Made by a program: the position numbers and the translations under genes
Part shown: positions 9,665-19,579 of the stretch, in pieces
How positions within the stretch are numbered: position 1 is the stretch's first letter
Layout: every line of letters begins with the position of its first letter
Notes under the pieces: generated by a model
Told to the model about the DNA's origin: nothing
Database searches by the model: none
Seen by the model: only the letters and a program-made list of their open reading frames with translations
NCBI GenBank assembly: GCA_902538255.1
Contig: CACBEJ010000005.1
Location: 1 to 49,019 of the forward strand
DNA from: an uncultured Pelagibacteraceae bacterium
Lineage (GTDB): Bacteria > Pseudomonadota > Alphaproteobacteria > Pelagibacterales > Pelagibacteraceae
DNA length: 49,019 bases
Direction of reading: 5' to 3'

Positions 9665-11266
9665 TTACAAACTTCCAGGAGCTTTATCCTTAAATAACTT
9701 ATAATCTAGACTATCCACTAAAGCTTTGAAAGATGCATCAATAATGTTTGGAGACACCCCAATAGTAAACCAATTAACACCTTTAGAATCTGTGCTTTCT
9801 ATACTTACTCTTGTTACAGCCTCAGTACCAGTATTTAAAATTCTAACTTTATAATCAACAAGTCTTAAATCTTTTAAATATTCTGAATATTTAGCAAGCT
9901 TACTTACATTTCTCCTAATTGCATTATCCAAAGCATTAACAGGACCGTTTCCTTGACCTTCACACAAAATTTTTTCTCCATCTACTTCTAATTGAGCTTT
10001 TGCGTGTGAAATTATTTCTCCTGCATTATCTTTTTTAACTGACACGTCATATTCATTAATAGAAATATATCTCGGTATCTCACCGATTAATCTTCTGGCT
10101 AACAGTTCAAATGATGCGTCAGCACCATCATAACTATAACCAATAAATTCTCTATCTTTTACTTCTTCTAAAAGTTTTTTAATTTTTGGATCACTTTTTT
10201 CAACATTTATTCCTATAAGTTTTAATCTAGACATAATGTTTGATTGTCCAGATTGATCTGAAACAACTATATTTCGTGAATTTCCTACTTCTTCAGGATT
10301 AACGTGTTCATAAGTCTTTGGATCTTTTTGAACAGCAGAAACGTGCATACCACCTTTGTGTGAAAAAGCTGAAGCACCAACATAAGGAAGATGCTTGTTT
10401 GGTTTTCTATTTAATAATTCATCTAATAACCTTGAGCATTGAGTTAAATTTTTTAAATTTTCACGTTTGATATTTAGTTCATAGTTTTCATAAAAATCTT
10501 GTTTCAAAAAAAACGTTGGTATTAGAGATACTAAATTTGCATTTCCACATCTCTCTCCTAATCCATTTAATGTACCCTGAACTTGTCTAACTCCTGCTTG
10601 AACAGCAACTAAACTATTAGCAACAGCATTTTCAGTATCATTATGAGCATGGATACCTAAATTTTTACCAGGAATATGATTAATAACTTCTCTAACAATC
10701 TTATCTACTTCATGAGGAAGAGTTCCACCATTTGTATCACATAAAACAATCCATCTAGCACCGTTATCATATGCTGCTTTTAAACAAGAAATTGCGTATT
10801 CAGGATTCGATTTGTAACCATCAAAGAAATGTTCAGCATCAAACATAAATTCTTTTCCAGATTTAACTATATGTTTTGCACTTTCACTTATATTTGAGAG
10901 ATTTTGATCATTTGAAATACCAAGGGCAACATCCACCTGAAAATCCCAAGATTTACCAAACAAACATACCGACGAACTTTTAGAATTTATCAATGAGGAT
11001 AGCATTGGATCATTCTCAGCACTATGTTCAGTTTTTTTTGTCATACCAAATGCAGTTAATTTTGCTGATTTAAAATTATGTTCTTTATTGAAAAATTCTG
11101 TATCTGTAGGATTTGCTCCAGGCCATCCTCCTTCAATATAATCAACGCCTAAAGTATCCAGAGAAGATGATATCTTTTCTTTGTCATCAATTGAAAAATC
11201 TACACCTTGAGTCTGTGCACCATCACGTAATGTAGTATCAAATATGTATAATCGATCTTTACTCAT
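9665..11266 (-). CDS. cimA: (R)-citramalate synthase
   Basis: Condenses acetyl-CoA with pyruvate to citramalate, opening the threonine-independent route to 2-oxobutyrate and isoleucine. DRE-TIM metallolyase domain at about residues 1-280: DTTLRDGAQTQG (10-21) gives the metal-binding Asp and catalytic Arg, and GIHAHNDTENA carries the HxH metal ligands. A C-terminal regulatory LeuA-dimer domain occupies about 400-533. The length and the FSIDDKEKIS segment match the CimA subfamily rather than 2-isopropylmalate or homocitrate synthase. The start overlaps the cysS stop by four bases (ATGA). Confidence 0.87.
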   Translation of the reverse strand: MSKDRLYIFDTTLRDGAQTQGVDFSIDDKEKISSSLDTLGVDYIEGGWPGANPTDTEFFNKEHNFKSAKLTAFGMTKKTEHSAENDPMLSSLINSKSSSVCLFGKSWDFQVDVALGISNDQNLSNISESAKHIVKSGKEFMFDAEHFFDGYKSNPEYAISCLKAAYDNGARWIVLCDTNGGTLPHEVDKIVREVINHIPGKNLGIHAHNDTENAVANSLVAVQAGVRQVQGTLNGLGERCGNANLVSLIPTFFLKQDFYENYELNIKRENLKNLTQCSRLLDELLNRKPNKHLPYVGASAFSHKGGMHVSAVQKDPKTYEHVNPEEVGNSRNIVVSDQSGQSNIMSRLKLIGINVEKSDPKIKKLLEEVKDREFIGYSYDGADASFELLARRLIGEIPRYISINEYDVSVKKDNAGEIISHAKAQLEVDGEKILCEGQGNGPVNALDNAIRRNVSKLAKYSEYLKDLRLVDYKVRILNTGTEAVTRVSIESTDSKGVNWFTIGVSPNIIDASFKALVDSLDYKLFKDKAPGSL

Positions 11267-12618
11267 TTAAATTTCCAGACCGTTTTACCATCTTTGTCCT
11301 CTATTAAAACACCTTTGTCTAAAAGATCATTTCTAATTTTATCAGCTTCGTCATAATTTTTATCAATTCTAGCTTTATTTCTCTGATTAATTTTAAATAA
11401 AATTTCGCTTTCGGAAATTGAAACCTTGCTTTTTTTAAATTTTAGCCAATCCTCTTTACTTTCATTTAATAATCCAACAAAATGACATGCTGAAATAAAT
11501 ATTCTTTTATCCTCATCAGATCCTTTTGATGCTTTCTCATATAATTTGTGCAAATTAGTTATATAGCCTGGAGTATTCAAATCATCGAGAAGAGGTCTTA
11601 AAATTTCGTCTGAAATTTTTGGTTTTTTTTCAATATTTAGGTAAACATTATACCATTTATTAATTGTATTTTCGCTATCTTCTAAAAGCTTATCATTCCA
11701 ATCAAGTGGTTGTCGGTAATGTGCACTCATTAAAGCCAGTCTTAAAACTTGACCGCTTTTTATATTTCTAAAATCTTTAATTTTTAAAATATTACCTTGA
11801 GATTTTGCCATTTTTTCATTGGACATTGTGATAAAAGCATTATGTAACCAATAATTAGCAAATACTTTACTATCATTTGCACATCTTGATTGAGCAATTT
11901 CATTTTCATGATGAGGAAATAATAAATCAACACCTCCTCCATGAATATCAAATTCTTTTCCTAAATATTTTTTAGACATTGCTGAACATTCTAAATGCCA
12001 ACCAGGTCTTCCTTTCCCCCAAGGTGAGTTCCATGATGGTTCGTCTGTTTCTGAAGGTTTCCAAAGAACGAAATCTTCAGGATTTTTTTTATTATCACTT
12101 ATTTCAATTCTTGAACCTGCAACCAATTCATCTAATTTTTTGTTTGATAGCTGTCCATAATCTTTAAATTTTTTTACCTCGAAATAAACATGCATATTAT
12201 TTTCATATGCAAATCCCTTTTTAATTAGTTCAGAGATCATTGCTATCATCTCGGAAATATGCTCTGTCGCTTTAGGTTCATGATTTGGTTTTTCACAATT
12301 TAGATAAATACAATCTTCATTAAAGCTTTGAGTAATTTTTTTTGTAAGATCTAAAATTGAAATATTATTTTCCTGAGATGATTTTATTATTTTATCATCT
12401 ACATCAGTAATATTTCTGACATATGTTACATTTGGATATTCATTTTTTAAAACTTTAAAAAGAATATCAAATATAACTACTGGTCTAGCATTACCAATAT
12501 GTGGATCGTCATAAACAGTTGGACCACAAACATACATCCTTACATTGTTTTTATCTTGAGGAATAAATTTTTCTTTTTTATTAGTAAGATTATTAGTTAA
12601 AAAAATATCTAAACTCAT
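11263..12618 (-). CDS. cysS: Cysteinyl-tRNA synthetase
   Basis: Class I aminoacyl-tRNA synthetase charging tRNA-Cys. The zinc ligands Cys31, Cys211, His236 and Glu240, the HIGN signature at 40-43, and the KMSKS-type loop KMAKS at 269-273 are all present. The 451-residue length is normal, with a C-terminal DALR-like helical region and a final VLIEDKDGKTVWK strand. First gene of the cysS-cimA-DUF1989-trmJ run, 45 bases downstream of nadE. Confidence 0.97.
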   Translation of the reverse strand: MSLDIFLTNNLTNKKEKFIPQDKNNVRMYVCGPTVYDDPHIGNARPVVIFDILFKVLKNEYPNVTYVRNITDVDDKIIKSSQENNISILDLTKKITQSFNEDCIYLNCEKPNHEPKATEHISEMIAMISELIKKGFAYENNMHVYFEVKKFKDYGQLSNKKLDELVAGSRIEISDNKKNPEDFVLWKPSETDEPSWNSPWGKGRPGWHLECSAMSKKYLGKEFDIHGGGVDLLFPHHENEIAQSRCANDSKVFANYWLHNAFITMSNEKMAKSQGNILKIKDFRNIKSGQVLRLALMSAHYRQPLDWNDKLLEDSENTINKWYNVYLNIEKKPKISDEILRPLLDDLNTPGYITNLHKLYEKASKGSDEDKRIFISACHFVGLLNESKEDWLKFKKSKVSISESEILFKINQRNKARIDKNYDEADKIRNDLLDKGVLIEDKDGKTVWKFK

Positions 12619-12663
12619 AGTTGTAGAAATATACTTAAATTATAGATTTGTTAATCTATTTGA

Positions 12664-13401
12664 TTAATTTGGAATTATGCACACTGGAATTGGCTCCATT
12701 TTATGCATATTTTGTTTTCTAATATTTTCGTATTTGACACGATTCGGAGAATTTGGATTCTCCATAGCTTCTTCTAATTCGTTATATTTTAATCCAAGTT
12801 GACCTTCATCCGTTCTACCATCATCCCACAATCCATCAGTTGGGGGTGCATCAATAATCTCTTTTAAAATTCCAAGTTCCTTCCCCAATTCCCAGACTTG
12901 AGTTTTATTACAATCAGCTATTGGGGAAATATCTACACCTCCATCACCATACTTTGTGTAAAATCCTACTCCGAAATCCTCAACTTTATTGCCTGTTCCA
13001 ACAACAATTCCTTTATTGGCAGCAGCTACTTGATAAAGAGTTGTCATTCTTAATCTTGCTCTTGAATTAGCCATTCCATGCTCGCTATCAAATTTTGACA
13101 GACTTGCATTAAATGCTAAAAATAACTCGTCTAAATTTATAGTATGTGCTTCCACATTTTTAAAGTTTTTTACTAACCATTCTTGATGCTTTAAACTTAA
13201 ATCATGTTGATGTGATTTTTGTTTGATTGGCATAGATAAAACAATAGTTTTCAAGCCAGTCATTGCACTAAGTGTGCTTGATACTGATGAATCAACTCCC
13301 CCAGAAATTCCTATTACTAATGATTGTGCCTTAGTTGGCATATTTTCAACATAGCTCTTAATCCAATTAGAGATATATTTAACTTTTTCCGAAACGTGCA
13401 T
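12664..13401 (-). CDS. nadE: Ammonia-dependent NAD+ synthetase
   Basis: Amidates nicotinate adenine dinucleotide to NAD+, the last step of NAD biosynthesis. The N-type PP-loop SGGVDSS is at residues 33-39, and the GTGNKVEDFGVGFYTKYGDGGVD segment contains the conserved substrate-binding loop (about 136-158). At 245 residues it lacks the N-terminal glutaminase domain, so it must use free ammonia or a separate ammonia source. Gaps of 38 and 45 bases separate it from the DAHP synthase and cysS. Confidence 0.93.
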   Translation of the reverse strand: MHVSEKVKYISNWIKSYVENMPTKAQSLVIGISGGVDSSVSSTLSAMTGLKTIVLSMPIKQKSHQHDLSLKHQEWLVKNFKNVEAHTINLDELFLAFNASLSKFDSEHGMANSRARLRMTTLYQVAAANKGIVVGTGNKVEDFGVGFYTKYGDGGVDISPIADCNKTQVWELGKELGILKEIIDAPPTDGLWDDGRTDEGQLGLKYNELEEAMENPNSPNRVKYENIRKQNMHKMEPIPVCIIPN

Positions 13402-13439
13402 ATATTTTTAATATTTATTATTATAATTTTTACAATGTA

Positions 13440-14825
13440 TTAAGATGCCGCTCTGTCTGCATTTTTTGAATAGGAGCTATTCTTTTTTATCTCATCTGAT
13501 ATTAAAAAAGCTAATTCTAAAGCTTGGTTTCCATTCAGTCTTGGATCACAATGAGTATGATATCTTGAAGATAAATCTTTTTCAGATATTTTTTGCGCAC
13601 CACCTATACACTCTGTTACATCTTGACCTGTCAATTCTATATGAAGACCTCCAGCATAACTTCCTTCACTTTGATGGCATGAAAAAACTTCTTTTACTTC
13701 TTTTAAAACTCTATTAAACGGCCTAGTTTTGAAACCTGTTGCAGCTTTAATTGTATTTCCATGGCAAGGATCACATGACCAAATCACATTTAATCCCTCT
13801 TTTTTAATCGCTCTAATTAATTTAGGTAAAAATTTTGAAACATTATCTGCTCCAAATCTAGAAATTAAAGTAATTTTACCTTTTTCATTTTTTGGATTAA
13901 TACGATTACAAAGATTTATTAAATCATCAGCTTTTAAAGTTGGTCCACATTTTATACCAATTGGATTTTCTATACCTCTGCAAAATTCAACATGACCACC
14001 GTCTAATTGTCTAGTTCTGTCACCAATCCAAACAAAATGTGCAGAAGTATCGTGATTTTCACCTGTGGTAGAATCTGTTCTAGTCATAGATTCTTCAAAA
14101 GGTAGTAACAAAGCTTCATGTGATGTCCAAAAATTTACTGTGTACAGTCTATTATTAAAATCTGAGGTAATTCCACATGCTCTCATGAAAGCAATGGCAT
14201 CAGCAATTTTATCTTCAAGATCCTTAAATTTTTTAGCTTGTGAGCTTTGTTTTATATAGTCTAAATTCCATAAGTGGACTTTATTTAAATCTGCAAAACC
14301 TCCTTTTGAAAAAGCTCTAATAAGATTAATAGTTGCAGCTGATTGCGAATAAGCTTTAAATAATCTTTTAGGATCTGGTACTCTTGCCTTTTCAGTAAAT
14401 TCCATTGCATTTATGTTGTCCCCTAAATAACTAGGCAGTTCTACACCATCTTTTATTTCAGTTGGAGCACTTCTGGGTTTTGAAAACTGTCCAGCTATTC
14501 TTCCAACTTTAACAACTGGTAAGGATGCTGAATAAGTCAAAACTAATGACATTTGCAACATAAGTTTAAATGTATCTCTAATATTATCTGGGTTAAATTC
14601 TGCGAAACTTTCAGCACAGTCTCCACCTTGAAGTAAAAATGCTTTTCCATCTACAACATCAGCTAACTGACTTTTAAGATGTCTTGTTTCGCCTGCAAAG
14701 ACTAAAGGAGGAAATGTTCCTATCTTATCCAAAACTTTATCCAGTTCTTTTTTATCTGGATAATCAGGTATGTGTTTTACTGGATACTTTCTCCAACTAT
14801 TTTTTTTCCAATTTTTCATATTCAA
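13440..14825 (-). CDS. 3-deoxy-7-phosphoheptulonate synthase, class II
   Basis: Condenses phosphoenolpyruvate and erythrose 4-phosphate, the first step of the shikimate pathway. It is the plant-like class II (AroA-II) type, 461 residues, unrelated in sequence to E. coli AroF/G/H. Visible family marks: FAGETRHLKSQLADV, LLQGGDCAESF with the metal-binding Cys (about residue 69), KVGRIAGQFSKPRS, WIGDRTRQLDGGHVEF, and WSCDPCHGNT. The start chosen is the first ATG; Met3 is an equally good alternative. 29 bases follow glmS upstream, so co-transcription with it is likely. Confidence 0.93.
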   Translation of the reverse strand: MNMKNWKKNSWRKYPVKHIPDYPDKKELDKVLDKIGTFPPLVFAGETRHLKSQLADVVDGKAFLLQGGDCAESFAEFNPDNIRDTFKLMLQMSLVLTYSASLPVVKVGRIAGQFSKPRSAPTEIKDGVELPSYLGDNINAMEFTEKARVPDPKRLFKAYSQSAATINLIRAFSKGGFADLNKVHLWNLDYIKQSSQAKKFKDLEDKIADAIAFMRACGITSDFNNRLYTVNFWTSHEALLLPFEESMTRTDSTTGENHDTSAHFVWIGDRTRQLDGGHVEFCRGIENPIGIKCGPTLKADDLINLCNRINPKNEKGKITLISRFGADNVSKFLPKLIRAIKKEGLNVIWSCDPCHGNTIKAATGFKTRPFNRVLKEVKEVFSCHQSEGSYAGGLHIELTGQDVTECIGGAQKISEKDLSSRYHTHCDPRLNGNQALELAFLISDEIKKNSSYSKNADRAAS

Positions 14826-14854
14826 CTCAGGGGTGTTTTAGCAGAGTTTAAAGT

Positions 14855-16675
14855 TTATTCAACAGTGACAGATTTAGCCAAATTTCTTGGCTTATCAATA
14901 TCATAACCTTTTTTTAAAGCAGAGTAATAAGCAAGTTTTTGAAGTGGAATTGTCAAAAGGAATGGAAGTAAGTCATCATTTGTATTTTCAACCTCTATAG
15001 TTTCCCAAATATTTTCAGAGATTACCTCATCTTTACTTTTATTAGTTATTAATAATACTTTCGCTCCTCTTGATATAACTTCCTGCATATTTGAAATTGT
15101 TTTTTTATAATAGTTATCTCGTGGAGCTAAAACTACCACAGGCATACCCTCTTCAATTAAAGCCAATGGTCCATGTTTCATTTCCCCTGCTGGATATCCC
15201 TCTGCATGAACATATGAAAGTTCTTTTAATTTTAATGCACCTTCTAAAGCAATTGGATATGAATAACCTCTACCTAAAAACATTGAACCCTTTGCTTCAT
15301 TAAATGTTGAAGATATTGCTTGGATGTCATTATCAAGTAATAGTGTTTTTTCTATCAATTTAGGTAAATCTTTTAAGTCTTTAATTTTTTCTTGATAATC
15401 TTTTTTCTCTATTTCATTTCTTAATGATCCAATTTTTAAAGCTAAAATATACAATACAAGTATTTGACCTAAAAATGCTTTTGTTGATGCTACTCCTATC
15501 TCAGGACCACAATGAATTGGTAATACAAAATTAGAGTCTCTAGCTATTGAACTTTCAATTACATTTACTATAGCGCAGGTTTTCATGTTATTTTTATTAC
15601 AAATATCTAATGCAGCATACGTATCTGCAGTTTCTCCAGATTGTGAAACAAAAATGTATAAAGTGTCACTTTTAAATCTATTCTTTCTATATCTAAATTC
15701 TGAGGCTATATCTATATTAACATCAATAGTAGTAAGTTCTTCAAACCAATACTTTGCCATTAAACAAGAATGGTATGCAGTTCCACATCCTACTAAAGTT
15801 ATTGATTTAATTTCTTGTATTTTCCAAGGAAAGTTAAATATATTTATCTCATTGTTAACATTATCTATATATTCTTTAATTCCTGTTTTAATAGTTGTTG
15901 GTTGTTCTTCAATTTCTTTTGCCATAAAATGCTTGAAATCTCCTTTATCATAACTTGCTTCATCTGATGATAATTCTAATATTTTCTTATTAACTTTTTT
16001 TCCTTCTTCGTTAAAAAAAATAACCTGGTCTTTTTTGACAACACAAAATTCTCCATCATCTAAATAAGTAATCTTATTTGTCATTGATTTTAAAGCGTAA
16101 GAGTCTGAACCTAGATAGTTTTCATTTGGGCCATAACCAACTGCCAAGGGTGATCCTCTTCTTGCACCAACTATTAAATCTGACTTATTTTTAAAAACGA
16201 TTCCAAGAGCAAAACTCCCATGAAGCTGTTTTAAAGTTTTAGTAATAGCTTTTTCAAGTTCTGAAGTTTTTAAATTCTCAGTTATTAAATGGACAATCAC
16301 TTCAGTATCTGTTTGAGATTTAAAGTTATATCCTTTATTAATTAAATATTTTTTTAATATTGTTGAATTTTCAATTATTCCATTATGAACAACAGATACA
16401 TTTTCTGATGAATGTGGATGAGCATTTACACTATTAGGAATGCCATGGGTTGCCCATCTGACATGTCCAATTCCAATATTACCTTTTAAATTTTTTAAAT
16501 CAAAATTATTTTCTAAATTGTCAACTCTTCCCTCAGATTTTACTTCATTAATTGATCCATTCGAGAGCGTTGCTATACCTGCTGAGTCATAACCTCTGTA
16601 TTCTAATTTTTTCAAAGAATTTATTATATTTGCAGAGACAGGTTTGTTACTTGATATTCCAATAATTCCACACAT
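14855..16675 (-). CDS. glmS: Glutamine-fructose-6-phosphate aminotransferase (isomerizing)
   Basis: Makes glucosamine 6-phosphate from fructose 6-phosphate and glutamine, the entry to UDP-GlcNAc for peptidoglycan and LPS. Cys2 in MCGIIG is the N-terminal glutaminase nucleophile after Met removal; RWATHG and HPHSS lie in the glutaminase half. Two SIS sugar-isomerase domains follow (about 280-420 and 450-600) with VSQSGETADT, GYPAGEMKHGP and the C-terminal KSVTVE that caps the active site. Length 606 is full. It starts three bases after a GlmU acetyltransferase-domain gene in the same pathway. Confidence 0.96.
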   Translation of the reverse strand: MCGIIGISSNKPVSANIINSLKKLEYRGYDSAGIATLSNGSINEVKSEGRVDNLENNFDLKNLKGNIGIGHVRWATHGIPNSVNAHPHSSENVSVVHNGIIENSTILKKYLINKGYNFKSQTDTEVIVHLITENLKTSELEKAITKTLKQLHGSFALGIVFKNKSDLIVGARRGSPLAVGYGPNENYLGSDSYALKSMTNKITYLDDGEFCVVKKDQVIFFNEEGKKVNKKILELSSDEASYDKGDFKHFMAKEIEEQPTTIKTGIKEYIDNVNNEINIFNFPWKIQEIKSITLVGCGTAYHSCLMAKYWFEELTTIDVNIDIASEFRYRKNRFKSDTLYIFVSQSGETADTYAALDICNKNNMKTCAIVNVIESSIARDSNFVLPIHCGPEIGVASTKAFLGQILVLYILALKIGSLRNEIEKKDYQEKIKDLKDLPKLIEKTLLLDNDIQAISSTFNEAKGSMFLGRGYSYPIALEGALKLKELSYVHAEGYPAGEMKHGPLALIEEGMPVVVLAPRDNYYKKTISNMQEVISRGAKVLLITNKSKDEVISENIWETIEVENTNDDLLPFLLTIPLQKLAYYSALKKGYDIDKPRNLAKSVTVE

Positions 16676-16678
16676 AGA

Positions 16679-17290
16679 TTATTTTTTCTTTCTTTTGTAA
16701 TTTTTAACTTCTAATTGTGGCGTTCTTGTTATCGCTAAAGATTTTTTTTTAACATTTTTAGTTATTACTGATCCAGCTCCAACAGTACTATCTTGATTTA
16801 TAGTAATTGGAGCAACCAATGAAGAATTTGAACCTATGAATACTTTGTCTTTAATTTTAGTTTTATTTTTATTTACACCATCATAGTTACAAGTAATAGT
16901 ACCCGCACCTATATTTACTGATTTTCCAATTATAGCGTCTCCCACATAAGACAAATGATTTATTTTAGATTTATTTCCTAAAGTACTTTTTTTAATTTCA
17001 ACAAAATTACCTACTTTAGAACCTGCTTTCAAAATTGTTTTAGGCCTAATTCTAGCATAAGGACCAATTTCAACTTTACTCTCAATTGTGCAAGCTTCTA
17101 AATGTGAAAAAGATTTTATAATTACATTATCCCCAATTTTAACCTTAGAGCCTATAACAACATAAGGTTCTATAGTTACCTTCTTACCAATTTTAGTATC
17201 TTTAGAAAAAAAAATAGTTTCAGGACCTATCATCTTGACTCCTGATTTTATAAATTTTTCTCTTAGTTTTTTTTGATTTATAACTTCCAT
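16679..17290 (-). CDS. glmU: Stand-alone glucosamine-1-phosphate N-acetyltransferase (GlmU C-terminal domain only)
   Basis: Left-handed beta-helix acetyltransferase expected to make GlcNAc-1-phosphate from GlcN-1-phosphate and acetyl-CoA. The 203 residues match the C-terminal half of E. coli GlmU from about residue 245 to the end: the hexapeptide repeats, [21 protein letters not shown], the catalytic His112 in INHLSYVGD, and [13 protein letters not shown] (about 126-138). The whole N-terminal uridylyltransferase domain is absent, and the 68 bases upstream followed by the divergent phosphatase gene leave no room for it, so this is not a frameshift. The uridylyltransferase step must come from another gene. 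Directly upstream of glmS. Confidence 0.85.
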   Translation of the reverse strand: MEVINQKKLREKFIKSGVKMIGPETIFFSKDTKIGKKVTIEPYVVIGSKVKIGDNVIIKSFSHLEACTIESKVEIGPYARIRPKTILKAGSKVGNFVEIKKSTLGNKSKINHLSYVGDAIIGKSVNIGAGTITCNYDGVNKNKTKIKDKVFIGSNSSLVAPITINQDSTVGAGSVITKNVKKKSLAITRTPQLEVKNYKRKKK

Positions 17291-17358
17291 TTAGAATTGA
17301 TTTACATTAAGAATATGTCTTAATTAATTCACAATTTATTTCTTTAAAATACTTTTAA

Positions 17359-18024
17359 ATGAAACAAAAATTTACAATTTTATTTGATTTAGACGGTACA
17401 TTAGTAGATACCGCTCCAGATTTAATACGCGCCCATAACCACGTAATGAGAAAATTTGGCTATCCAACAAAAACTTTGGGTGAACTAAAAAATGCTGTTG
17501 GCAAAGGTGCAAAAGCTATGATGGCAAAAGCTAATGGTCAGTGGAAATGGTTTGATGAAAAAATTCAAAATGAAATGACTGATGAATTTCTGTCTTATTA
17601 TGGAAAAAATATTTTACACGAAAGTAAATTAATTAACGGTGTAAAAGAATTCTTAAATTGGTGTAAAAATGAGAATATTTCTATGGCAGTGTGTACTAAT
17701 AAAACTGAACATTTAGCTGTTGATCTTTTAAAAAAAATTGGGATTTATGATTATTTTGAATATGTTGCTGGATATAATACTTTTGAATATTGCAAACCAG
17801 ATCCTCGTCATTTAACAACAACTTTAGAAATTTTAGATGGTGATAAAAAAAAATCAATTATGATAGGTGATAGTGAAACAGATGCTAATGCTGCTAAGGC
17901 AGCTGAAATTCCAATAATTTTACTAAAATATGGATATACAGAAAAAAGATCTGAAGAAATTTATCATAATCACATAATTAAAGACTTTGTTGGTATTGAG
18001 AATATAATATCTAAATATCTTTAA
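17359..18024 (+). CDS. gph: Phosphoglycolate phosphatase-like HAD hydrolase
   Basis: HAD-superfamily phosphatase, 221 residues. Motif I is DLDGT with the nucleophile Asp10 and acid Asp12, followed by LVDTAPD, the usual Gph/PgmB signature; motif II is VCTNKT; motif III/IV includes KPDPRHL and GDSETDANAAKAA. A four-helix C1-type cap lies between motifs I and II. Phosphoglycolate is the best-supported substrate by family, and would arise here from DNA repair rather than photorespiration, but HAD specificity is hard to assign from sequence. Monocistronic-looking, divergent from glmU. Confidence 0.8.
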   Translation: MKQKFTILFDLDGTLVDTAPDLIRAHNHVMRKFGYPTKTLGELKNAVGKGAKAMMAKANGQWKWFDEKIQNEMTDEFLSYYGKNILHESKLINGVKEFLNWCKNENISMAVCTNKTEHLAVDLLKKIGIYDYFEYVAGYNTFEYCKPDPRHLTTTLEILDGDKKKSIMIGDSETDANAAKAAEIPIILLKYGYTEKRSEEIYHNHIIKDFVGIENIISKYL

Positions 18025-18065
18025 TATTGATTAATTTATTTTACCTATTAAAACAAAATCACAAC

Positions 18066-18079
18066 TAGGAGTTATTTTG
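18066..18079 (+). promoter_or_regulatory. Ribosome binding site fixing the TTG start of prpD
   Basis: AGGAG at 18066-18070 stands six bases before the TTG at 18077-18079. No in-frame ATG occurs between this and the preceding gene, and the encoded peptide starts close to the expected N-terminus of the PrpD family, so TTG is the likely initiator. Confidence 0.6.
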
Positions 18080-19579
18080 TTATTACATACAGTTAAGGTA
18101 TATCCATCAAAAATTAATCTTCCAAAGAAAAAACAGCTTGCTTGGAAAATAGCTGAGATAGCAAGTGATAATGCTAAATTAAACATAGATGCTACAGAGA
18201 TGGTTATCAATAGAATAATTGATAATGCATCTGTAGCTATGGCCTCATTAAATAGAAAACCAGTAATATCATCACGAGAGATGGCATTAAAACATTATAG
18301 AAAAAATGGTGCAACATTATTTGGTATTAGCTCAAAATTGAAATTTGATTGCGAATGGGCTGCATGGTCAAATGGAACAGCAGTTAGAGAGTTAGATTTT
18401 CATGATACTTTCCTAGCTGCAGATTATAGTCATCCAGGTGATAATATCCCTCCCCTTATAAGTGTTGCACAACAAAATAAAAAAAGTGGATTAGATTTAT
18501 TAAGAGGCATAATTACCTCATACGAAGTTCAGGTTAATTTAGTTAAAGGTATTTGTTTGCATAAGCATAAAGTTGATCACATAGCCCATTTGGGACCTAG
18601 TGTAGCTGCTGGATTAGGAACTATGTTAAAATTAAATACTGAAACTATTTATCAAGCTATTCAACAAGCACTCCACACAACAATATCTACTAGACAATCT
18701 AGAAAAGGAGAAATTTCTAGCTGGAAAGCCTACGCTCCTGCTCATGCTGGGAAACTTGCAATTGAAGCGGTGGATAGAGCTATGAGGGGTGAAGGAGCAC
18801 CTAGTCCCATTTATGAAGGTGAGGATAGTATTATTGCTAGAATACTAGACGGTAAAAGAGCTAATTACAAAGTTCCTTTACCAACGAAAGGTGAAAGTAA
18901 AAAAGCCATATTAGAAACTTACACTAAAGAATATTCTGCAGAATACCAATCTCAGGCGCTAATTGATCTAGCAAAAAGACTTAAAACAAAAATACCTAAT
19001 TTAAACTTAATTAAAAAAATTGATATTTTTACAAGTCATCATACTCATTATGTAATTGGAACAGGTGCTAACGATCCACAAAAAATGGATCCTAATGCTA
19101 GTAGAGAAACTTTAGACCACTCAATAATGTATATTTTTGCTGTAGCTCTAGAGGATGGAGATTGGCATCATGTTAAATCTTATACAAAAGCTAGGGCTAA
19201 TAGAAAAAGTACAATTAAAATTTGGAAATCAATTAAAACATATGAGGATAAAAAGTGGACAAAGAAATATCATGATCCAAATCCGAAACATAAATCATTT
19301 GGTGCTAAAGTAGTAGTCACTTTAAATAACAAAAAAAAAATAATTGAGGAATTAGATAAAGCTGATGCTCACCCATATGGGGCTAGACCGTTTAAGAGGA
19401 AAAATTATATAAATAAATTTTTAACTTTAACTAATGGTATTATAGATAAAAAAGAGAGTGATCGTTTTTTAAAATCAGTACAAAACTTAAAAAATTTAAA
19501 ACCAGGACAACTTGATAAATTAAATATTGTGGTTAGAAAAAGTAAATTAAAGAGAAATTTAAAAAAAGGAATTTTTTAA
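18077..19579 (+). CDS. prpD: 2-methylcitrate dehydratase (MmgE/PrpD family)
   Basis: Dehydrates 2-methylcitrate to 2-methylaconitate in the methylcitrate cycle that oxidises propionyl-CoA to pyruvate. The 500-residue length, the [16 protein letters not shown] segment (about residues 94-109), [12 protein letters not shown] and [18 protein letters not shown] are characteristic of MmgE/PrpD. The start is TTG, supported by AGGAG six bases upstream. It is first in prpD-prpB-prpC; each junction shares a single base (TAATG). MmgE/PrpD members also act on other hydroxyacids, but the partners here settle the role. Confidence 0.92.
   Translation: MLLHTVKVYPSKINLPKKKQLAWKIAEIASDNAKLNIDATEMVINRIIDNASVAMASLNRKPVISSREMALKHYRKNGATLFGISSKLKFDCEWAAWSNGTAVRELDFHDTFLAADYSHPGDNIPPLISVAQQNKKSGLDLLRGIITSYEVQVNLVKGICLHKHKVDHIAHLGPSVAAGLGTMLKLNTETIYQAIQQALHTTISTRQSRKGEISSWKAYAPAHAGKLAIEAVDRAMRGEGAPSPIYEGEDSIIARILDGKRANYKVPLPTKGESKKAILETYTKEYSAEYQSQALIDLAKRLKTKIPNLNLIKKIDIFTSHHTHYVIGTGANDPQKMDPNASRETLDHSIMYIFAVALEDGDWHHVKSYTKARANRKSTIKIWKSIKTYEDKKWTKKYHDPNPKHKSFGAKVVVTLNNKKKIIEELDKADAHPYGARPFKRKNYINKFLTLTNGIIDKKESDRFLKSVQNLKNLKPGQLDKLNIVVRKSKLKRNLKKGIF

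Noticed and set aside
12642..12659. Terminator after nadE (ATAGATT/AATCTAT hairpin)
   Set aside because: The seven-pair stem is all AT except for one pair and no T-run follows on the minus strand; such stems are expected by chance in this composition.
15585..15953. 122-codon open frame antisense to glmS
   Set aside because: Opposite conserved SIS-domain coding sequence; the translation shows no family features and no coupling to any neighbour.
16679..17290. Frameshifted or degraded full-length glmU
   Set aside because: Only 68 bases separate its start from the divergent phosphatase gene, and no uridylyltransferase-like frame exists in them. The acetyltransferase domain itself is intact.
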